This document shows, one piece after another, positions 5,872 through 10,781 of a stretch of DNA of 10,781 nucleotides (the first letter of the stretch is position 1; each line of letters begins with the position of its first letter). The stretch is taken from contig CAIYOB010000475.1 in assembly GCA_903927685.1 (NCBI GenBank), forward strand, positions 1-10,781, in the 5' to 3' direction. Made by a program: the position numbers and the translations under genes. The notes below the pieces were generated by a model. The model was given only the letters and a program-made list of their open reading frames with translations, was not told where the DNA came from and did not search any database. This DNA comes from an uncultured Planctomycetaceae bacterium. GTDB lineage: Bacteria; Planctomycetota; Planctomycetia; Pirellulales; Pirellulaceae.

Positions 5872-7749
5872 ATGAACGTTGATTCCGCTACGGGTCTATC
5901 ACGATGTCTGATCGGAGGCCTGCTGGGGCTGGCGTGGTTGCACGCCTTGGCGGCAGCAGCACACGCAGAACCGCTGCCGTTGCCGCGAGGCGACAAGGTC
6001 GCTGCGCCCTGGAAGCTGGTGCTCACGCTGGAGCGGCCGGAGTTGAAGCCCGGCGAGGCGGCCCGAGTCCGGTTGGCCGACGATGCGCAGGCGGGCCGAG
6101 CGCTGGTGGTCGGGCCGTGGCTGGCCGGGGCATGGAGGGCAGGCGTGCAATACGGGAAGCCGTTCCCGCCGAGCGCGACGGAGGTCCGAGGCCAGTACCG
6201 AACCGTCGATCTACTGCCGTACACCGCCGGGGTCCGCGCCGATTTCTACGACGCGGGCGGAAAGCGGCTGAATCGGGTCGGCTATCCACTGTTGCCGACG
6301 GCGGACTGGACGCCGTTCTCCGTGCGGTTCGACAAGTTCCCCGTGGGGACGGCACGCATGGAATTCAGCTTCTGCTTGGGGCAGCACACGCAGGGCGAGG
6401 TCTGGTTTGCGCAAGTGGAGACGCAGCCGGCGGGGCCGCATCCGCTGGCCGACTTGCCGGCGCCCAAGCTCACGCGTCCCGCTCCGCCTCCACCGCAGAA
6501 AGGCACGGGCTTCTGGCGCGTCGAGCGATTCGGCGAGTCGTGGTGGCTGATCGATCCCGAAGGGCGGCCGAGCTACAGCCTCGCAACCGCACCGCCGAAT
6601 CCGCCGACGACTTGGAAGGCAGGGCTGGCGGCGGCCGATAAGTACGTTGCACAGCTTCGCAACTGGGGTTTCGACGGCCTGGCCGGCTGGCACTCGTTGC
6701 GGCTATATGCCCTCTACAACCGCGAGTTGAAGAAGCAGGGGCGACCGACGATCCCCCAGTTCGCCGTGCTGAACTACCACGACTGCTTCCAGCACGGCCA
6801 ATACGACGTCTTGACCGACCGCCGCGGACGGCAGAAAAGCGGCGAACACGGTTTCCCCGACCCGTTCGACCCGCGATTCGAGGCGGCTGCCCGGAAGCGA
6901 GCGGAGGATTGGGCCGCGCTGGTGCGTGACGACTCGAACTTTGTCGCCTGGTTCGTGGACAACGAAATCGGCTTCGACGACCTGCACCGTTTCGTGTGGA
7001 GTCCCCACTGCGGCCGCGCGCTGGTCGGTTTTCTGCGGGACCAGTATCCGAGCATCGCTGACCTCAACCAGCGCTGGTGCTCAGACTTCGCCGATTTCGA
7101 CGCGCTCGCGGCGGCCCGTCCCGAGCCGTTGCTGGATCGCGGGCCGATGTACGAGGACTTCATCGCCTTCGAGCGGCGGCTGTACCAGCAGTACGTAGAC
7201 GTCACGCTGCGGGTCACGCGGCAGGCCGATCCCCAGCACCTGATCGCCTCGAACCGCCACAACCTCGGTGGACTGGAGCACTGGCTGGCCCACATCGACC
7301 TGTGCGCCGCCTACGATCTGGTGGCGGTGAACTTGTATCCGGACAACCAAGTACCCGGCGTGGGTCCGAACGGCCTGGCGGTCCTTCGCGAGGTCGCCCG
7401 GCGTTCAGGCCGCCCGGTGATCATCGGCGAATGGAGTGCACCGGCCCTGGACAGCGGCTTGTACAAGCAAGAGAAAGCGGTCCTCGACTGGTCGTTTCCC
7501 GATGCCGTTCCGACCCAGGCGATCCGCGCTCGCCAGGCGGCCCGGATCACGGCGGATTTCTTCAACGAGCCGTACCTGGTCGGTGCGCACTGGTTCATCT
7601 ACGCCGACTTCGATAGCTCCGAGCGCGAAGCCAACCGCGGCCTGGTCCGTAGCGACGGCCAGCCGTGGGACGAATTGGTTCGGGAACTGGAGGCCGTTCA
7701 CCGGGACATCCAAGACCACACCGTGGCCTGCCACACCCCAAGCAAGTAG
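5872..7749 (+). CDS. Exported clan GH-A glycoside hydrolase, GH42/GH50 (beta-galactosidase/agarase)-like
   Basis: This 625-residue protein has a signal peptide (hydrophobic core 13-30, likely cut near AHA-EP at 32). Residues about 45-185 look like an all-beta N-terminal module (FSVRFDKFPVGTARMEFSF, then EVWFAQVETQPAG), perhaps a jelly-roll carbohydrate-binding domain. A proline-rich linker (PAPPPPQ, 203-209) leads to a TIM-barrel region opening with GFWRVERFGESWWLIDPEG, as in agarase-like GH42/GH50 relatives. The likely acid/base is E365 in WFVDNEIGF and the nucleophile E520 in VIIGEWSAPALDSG, matching retaining clan GH-A geometry. The C-terminal segment GAHWFIYADF...NRGLVRSDGQPW is typical of the same group. 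Substrate is therefore probably a beta-linked galactan or similar polymer, but the family call is not exact. The ATG at 5872 has AGGA about 6 bases upstream. The gene is transcribed alone, divergent from the propeller gene. Confidence 0.85.
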   Translation: MNVDSATGLSRCLIGGLLGLAWLHALAAAAHAEPLPLPRGDKVAAPWKLVLTLERPELKPGEAARVRLADDAQAGRALVVGPWLAGAWRAGVQYGKPFPPSATEVRGQYRTVDLLPYTAGVRADFYDAGGKRLNRVGYPLLPTADWTPFSVRFDKFPVGTARMEFSFCLGQHTQGEVWFAQVETQPAGPHPLADLPAPKLTRPAPPPPQKGTGFWRVERFGESWWLIDPEGRPSYSLATAPPNPPTTWKAGLAAADKYVAQLRNWGFDGLAGWHSLRLYALYNRELKKQGRPTIPQFAVLNYHDCFQHGQYDVLTDRRGRQKSGEHGFPDPFDPRFEAAARKRAEDWAALVRDDSNFVAWFVDNEIGFDDLHRFVWSPHCGRALVGFLRDQYPSIADLNQRWCSDFADFDALAAARPEPLLDRGPMYEDFIAFERRLYQQYVDVTLRVTRQADPQHLIASNRHNLGGLEHWLAHIDLCAAYDLVAVNLYPDNQVPGVGPNGLAVLREVARRSGRPVIIGEWSAPALDSGLYKQEKAVLDWSFPDAVPTQAIRARQAARITADFFNEPYLVGAHWFIYADFDSSEREANRGLVRSDGQPWDELVRELEAVHRDIQDHTVACHTPSK

Positions 7750-7966
7750 CTTGCAATCGGGGCCGCTTCCCTCCCCAGTGCGGAATCTGTAGGTCAGCCG
7801 TCCCCGCGTTCATTGGCTTATTCGACGTCGTCCGGCCGCAGGCGTCGTTCGAGAAACACGGGGCCGATCGACGACGTGGGATACGCCTTCAGTCTGTCGC
7901 CGGAGGGCCCGGACAGAGTGGAAGCCTATCCCACAACGCTACGGGCATTCCGTCCAACGCGACGGC

Positions 7967-8620
7967 TCAGCCAGCCACCGTGGCCCGGATCCTCGCGCCG
8001 AGTTCCCGCGCGGCGGCCATCGCCGGCTGGTCGGCGAAGCATCGGACGCCCACCGAAGCCACCGTGGCGCCCGGGCCGGAGAGCATTTTCACGCCGCTCA
8101 TCTCACACTGATCACCGTGCCCGCAACGGATGCACGGCACGTTGCCCAGGAGGATGATGGAGCCCAGGTTCTGCATGCCTTCTTCCATCATCCACACGCC
8201 GATCTGCGTGGTCGCCGTCGCGGCCGCGGGCGGCATCTGCGGGTTGTCCGGAGGACAGGCGGTCGTGATGACGGCCGCCCCGATCTTCCCGCGGTTGAGC
8301 CCCGTCAGATGTCGCAGGCAGTACATCCGTTCCATGAACGTCTTGGTCCGCGCGTCGAGGCTGCCGTATGGCGTGTAGGCGCCCAGCACGAAGGCCCGCG
8401 CGGCGCGGAATTTCTCGGCCAGCGTCGCCCCATCGTCCGCCACGACGCACTGGTTCGTGTGGACGCAGCCCAAACAGGCGCGGCAGGGCTCAATCGTCAA
8501 GTCGCTGAGCTTGATGAATTCGGACTCCAGGCCCGAGTGTGCGAGCACCGCCCGCACGGCCTGATCGGTATTGCTGTTGGGAATCGGGCTGCCGCTGATT
8601 CCCAAGATTTGCGCCGCCAT
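7967..8620 (-). CDS. Iron-sulfur flavoprotein-like NAD(P)H-dependent FMN reductase family protein
   Basis: This 217-residue protein has the flavodoxin-like fold of the NADPH-dependent FMN reductase/multimeric flavodoxin family. ILGISGSPIPNSNT (5-18) is the FMN phosphate loop. Immediately after the second strand comes C46-x2-C49-x2-C52-x5-C58 (EPCRACLGCVHTNQC), the compact motif that binds a 4Fe-4S cluster in archaeal and bacterial Isf proteins. AFVLGAYTPYGSLDARTKTFMER (77-99) follows as the second flavin-contacting segment, with Tyr and Gly where the family has 'sPvY.g..s...K.f.DR'. A second cluster of cysteines, C163-x2-C166-x5-C172 (VPCIRCGHGDQC), lies in the C-terminal half. There is no signal peptide, so it is cytoplasmic and probably a two-electron/one-electron redox carrier or reductase. 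The start at 8620 follows a consensus GGAGGT. It lies 56 bases downstream of the PQQ-propeller gene, likely in one operon. Confidence 0.9.
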   Translation of the reverse strand: MAAQILGISGSPIPNSNTDQAVRAVLAHSGLESEFIKLSDLTIEPCRACLGCVHTNQCVVADDGATLAEKFRAARAFVLGAYTPYGSLDARTKTFMERMYCLRHLTGLNRGKIGAAVITTACPPDNPQMPPAAATATTQIGVWMMEEGMQNLGSIILLGNVPCIRCGHGDQCEMSGVKMLSGPGATVASVGVRCFADQPAMAAARELGARIRATVAG

Positions 8621-8626
8621 CGTGGT

Positions 8627-8632
8627 ACCTCC
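8627..8632 (-). promoter_or_regulatory. Consensus ribosome binding site of the flavoprotein gene
   Basis: GGAGGT on the minus strand, 6 bases before the ATG at 8620, fixes the start codon. It is the strongest Shine-Dalgarno sequence in the window; the other genes have weaker or partial sites. Confidence 0.75.
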
Positions 8633-8676
8633 AGATGAACGCTCCTACTCAGACGCTCTCCCCTCGGACACGCTCC

Positions 8677-10781
8677 TCACTTTGCTCCGAAGCACAACAA
8701 CCGGCCGTCGGTGAGCGCGAGATAGACCGAGCCGTTGGCCACGGCCAGGCTGTCCCAGGCCGGGGGCGCAGGGAGCGGGTACTGTGCAAGTCTATCTCCG
8801 GTCGTTGCGTCCGCCAGCCAAAGCACCCCGCCCATTCTTCCCTCATACGCCTTGGCGATGTCACCCTCGGGGAATGCGACCGGGGTACCGGCGACAAACA
8901 CTACGTTCCCGGACAAGGCGATGGCTTTGCCGGTCAGCGGGAGGTGACTCTGCCAGAGCCTTTTCGACGGGGTCGCAGCCGCTGCCTGGTTCAGGATGTT
9001 CGCCCGCTTCCTGGCCGCGGTGTTCTCCTTCTTGGCGGCAGGCTTCTGCATCTTGGCGCCGCCTTTCGCCTGGGGCGTTTCGCCGTCCTTGACGCCGGCT
9101 GACGCGGGGTCCTTTTCTCCCGCGATGCCGCAATACAGCGTGTAGCCGCGCTCCCTGGGATCAAATGGCGTCTGGCGCGCAGGCGTATACCCGCGCACCT
9201 CGATGAAGCGGTTTCCGTCCACCACCATGATGTCGCCATGCACGCCGGCCAGACCCGTGGGAATGTCGTAGCGGGTCACGGTATCGAGCGTCCAGAAGGT
9301 GCGGTGTTGGGGAATGGACTCCAGGAATCCGGGGTTGGGGATCAGGTGTCTTTCTTTCACCGCGGTCTGTTCCAGCGGCGTGAGATCCGGCTGGAACGTC
9401 TGCTGTTTGAAATAGACGCAGGACTCGCCGTCGACCGGCACATCGGCCTTGAAGCCGTAGATGCCCATCGCCGCCGTGAAGTCCGGCTGGGTGAGCATGG
9501 GGAACCCGTCCTCGCCGTACGGGCCGTACATGCGCTGCTGGTGGCGGACCTCGCCGGTCTTCATATCGAGCGCGTAGACGAAGATGCCGCCGTCCAGAAA
9601 CGAGTTTCTGCCGGCCGCAAAGTACACCAGCCCGTCCTTGACCAGCACCGTGCCGCTGACCGGCCACGCGGATTCCAGTTGCTCATAGGCGCAGATCACA
9701 CGACTGGGCAGTGGCGTGAAACGCCAGGCCAGGGCTCCGTCCGACGCCCGCAGCGAATAGACGGCCCCGTCGCGCGAGCCGAAGACCACGAATCCGTCCG
9801 CGAACGCCGGGGGAGAATCGATCCGGCCGCCGGCGGTGAACTTCCAGAGCGACTCGCCGGTGCGGGCGTTGAAGGCGCACAGTTGGTGCGCGTCGATGTC
9901 CGCGGCCAAGAGCGTGCCGGCGGCGATGACCGGTGCGCTCGGGCGCCCGGTCAGTTGGATTTCCCATTGCGGTGAAATGGAAGTGCCCACCGGGCTGTTC
10001 GCAACCCCTGAGCGGGTCTCGTCATGGCGATAAGTCGGCCAGTCGGTCGGGGAAGCCGCGGGGCCTGAGGCCGCGCCGAAGGCGGGCCCTTGCTCCAGCC
10101 GGTTCACCGGCGTGACCTCGATCGGGCCGTCCGATTTCGCCAACTGCGGTTCCGGCGCCAGGGCGTTCAGCGCGTTCAGCATGACCCAGTTGCAGCAGGA
10201 ACAGGACGGTGGCCCGGCGTAGAGCAAGCCGTTGCAGGGCATGATGCCGATGCCGCAGGTGCCCCGCACCCAAGGATTGGGAAACTCCGCGCCGGTCCCG
10301 AATTGCAGGTAATCGCTGCCGCCGGTCGCGCTGTTGATGTAGTACGAATCGGTGATCCGGTTGCGGTAGCAGCGATCGTGGCCCATCGGGCGCGTCATCT
10401 GCTGGGGAATCTGCTTCACCAGTTTCCCGGTATCCGGGTCGTAGCCGTTGACGCCCATGAAGCCCAGGTCCAATTCCGGGGCCGGTTGCCCTTTGTTCGC
10501 GTTGTAGCCGGCCGCCCAGACCAGCCCGCCGGTCAGAAACACGTCCGGGTCCTTGTGGTGGTTGAACGTGGCCGGCGCGGACCAGAGTTCCTTGCCGTCG
10601 GACAGTCGAAAGGCACGTAGCTGTTTGCCGTCGGCCATAAACGCGGCTTTTTCGGACAGCACGAGCGAGATCGCGGTACCGATGGACGTGTTATAGAACG
10701 AGACCGGTGCCGGGGTGCTCCACAGCGTTTTGCCGGTGGCGCGGTCCCAGGCGGTCACGCCCGCGCCGGTGCAGAGCACCA
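8677..10781 (-). CDS. PQQ-type beta-propeller repeat protein (N-terminus cut by window edge)
   Basis: The 700 visible residues enter from the right edge; the true start lies outside. Blades of the PQQ/BamB-like propeller type recur: VTAWDRATGKTLW (visible 8-20), LRAFRLSDGKELW (54-66), VNGYDPDTGKLV, LCAFNARTGESLWKF (300-314), VYSLRASDGALAWRF (340-354), VYALDMKTGEVRH and VLWLADATTGDRL near the end. Between blade groups is a segment with HDRCYRNRITDSYYI (134-148) and a cysteine-rich stretch (C175, C182, C193, C195, C196) followed by NALNALAPE, then DWPTYRHDETRSG (246-258), a linker that I associate with planctomycete propeller proteins. A Lys/Ala-rich low-complexity insert occupies about 554-606. 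I do not see a catalytic dehydrogenase signature, so a structural, binding or redox-scaffold role is more likely than PQQ enzymology. It ends 56 bases before the flavoprotein gene on the same strand. Confidence 0.9.
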   Translation of the reverse strand, partial: VLCTGAGVTAWDRATGKTLWSTPAPVSFYNTSIGTAISLVLSEKAAFMADGKQLRAFRLSDGKELWSAPATFNHHKDPDVFLTGGLVWAAGYNANKGQPAPELDLGFMGVNGYDPDTGKLVKQIPQQMTRPMGHDRCYRNRITDSYYINSATGGSDYLQFGTGAEFPNPWVRGTCGIGIMPCNGLLYAGPPSCSCCNWVMLNALNALAPEPQLAKSDGPIEVTPVNRLEQGPAFGAASGPAASPTDWPTYRHDETRSGVANSPVGTSISPQWEIQLTGRPSAPVIAAGTLLAADIDAHQLCAFNARTGESLWKFTAGGRIDSPPAFADGFVVFGSRDGAVYSLRASDGALAWRFTPLPSRVICAYEQLESAWPVSGTVLVKDGLVYFAAGRNSFLDGGIFVYALDMKTGEVRHQQRMYGPYGEDGFPMLTQPDFTAAMGIYGFKADVPVDGESCVYFKQQTFQPDLTPLEQTAVKERHLIPNPGFLESIPQHRTFWTLDTVTRYDIPTGLAGVHGDIMVVDGNRFIEVRGYTPARQTPFDPRERGYTLYCGIAGEKDPASAGVKDGETPQAKGGAKMQKPAAKKENTAARKRANILNQAAAATPSKRLWQSHLPLTGKAIALSGNVVFVAGTPVAFPEGDIAKAYEGRMGGVLWLADATTGDRLAQYPLPAPPAWDSLAVANGSVYLALTDGRLLCFGAK

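Noticed and set aside
7750..7966. Gene or regulatory element in the convergent gap after the GH42/GH50-like gene
   Set aside because: Only a 5-bp stem around the stop codon (GCAAG-TAG-CTTGC, 7742-7754) and a weak 8-bp inverted repeat (ACGTCGTC / GACGACGT) are visible; short frames here have no recognisable features.
9238..9975. A 245-codon plus-strand open frame within the PQQ-type propeller gene
   Set aside because: It is antisense to blades with clear DxxTGxxLW motifs and has no ribosome binding site or domain of its own.
1..10781. CRISPR array, tRNA, transposase, toxin-antitoxin pair or phage defence genes
   Set aside because: I saw no regularly spaced repeats, cloverleaf-like sequence, or motifs of those proteins on either strand.

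Overview
The window looks like a chromosomal segment of a GC-rich planctomycete or a close relative in the PVC group. This is an inference from gene content: two proteins with twin-arginine export signals of the 'RRGFL' type, a PQQ-type beta-propeller with the 'DWPTYRHDETRSG' linker that I associate with planctomycetes, small exported glycoside hydrolases, a DUF1254 protein, and wide gaps between genes. No tRNA, rRNA, CRISPR array, transposase or phage gene is visible.

Layout from left to right: (1) a minus-strand exported DUF1254/DUF1214 protein running off the left edge (1-1240). (2) A 630-base gap (1241-1870) holding an inverted repeat, the frameshifted remains of a minus-strand esterase (1321-1670) and a 14-bp tandem repeat. 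(3) A plus-strand exported GH10-like glycosidase (1871-3079). (4) A convergent gap, then a minus-strand Tat-exported aldo/keto reductase (3339-4457). (5) A perfect 23-bp-arm inverted repeat (4531-4590). (6) A minus-strand Tat-exported TolB/oligogalacturonate-lyase-like beta-propeller (4609-5634). (7) A divergent promoter region with a duplicated box and a 14-bp palindrome, possibly with a tiny membrane-peptide ORF overlapping the propeller start. (8) A plus-strand exported clan GH-A hydrolase resembling GH42/GH50 (5872-7749). (9) A 217-base gap with nothing convincing (7750-7966). (10) A minus-strand pair: a PQQ-type beta-propeller protein entering from the right edge (8677-10781), followed 56 bases later by an iron-sulfur-flavoprotein-like protein (7967-8620) with a consensus ribosome binding site.

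The middle genes suggest outside-the-cytoplasm handling of a plant or algal polysaccharide: two retaining-type glycosidases, a propeller that could bind or cleave oligosaccharides, and an exported reductase. They are not one transcript, since the strands alternate, so joint regulation is only a hypothesis. The GH10-like protein keeps both catalytic glutamates but has lost the classic xylose-binding residues at the glycone subsites, so its substrate is probably not ordinary xylan. The flavoprotein/PQQ-propeller pair looks like a separate redox unit.

I did not find a clearly new multi-gene system. The most unusual items are the perfect hairpin element at 4531-4590, the divergent GH10 active site, and the two cysteine clusters in the flavoprotein.
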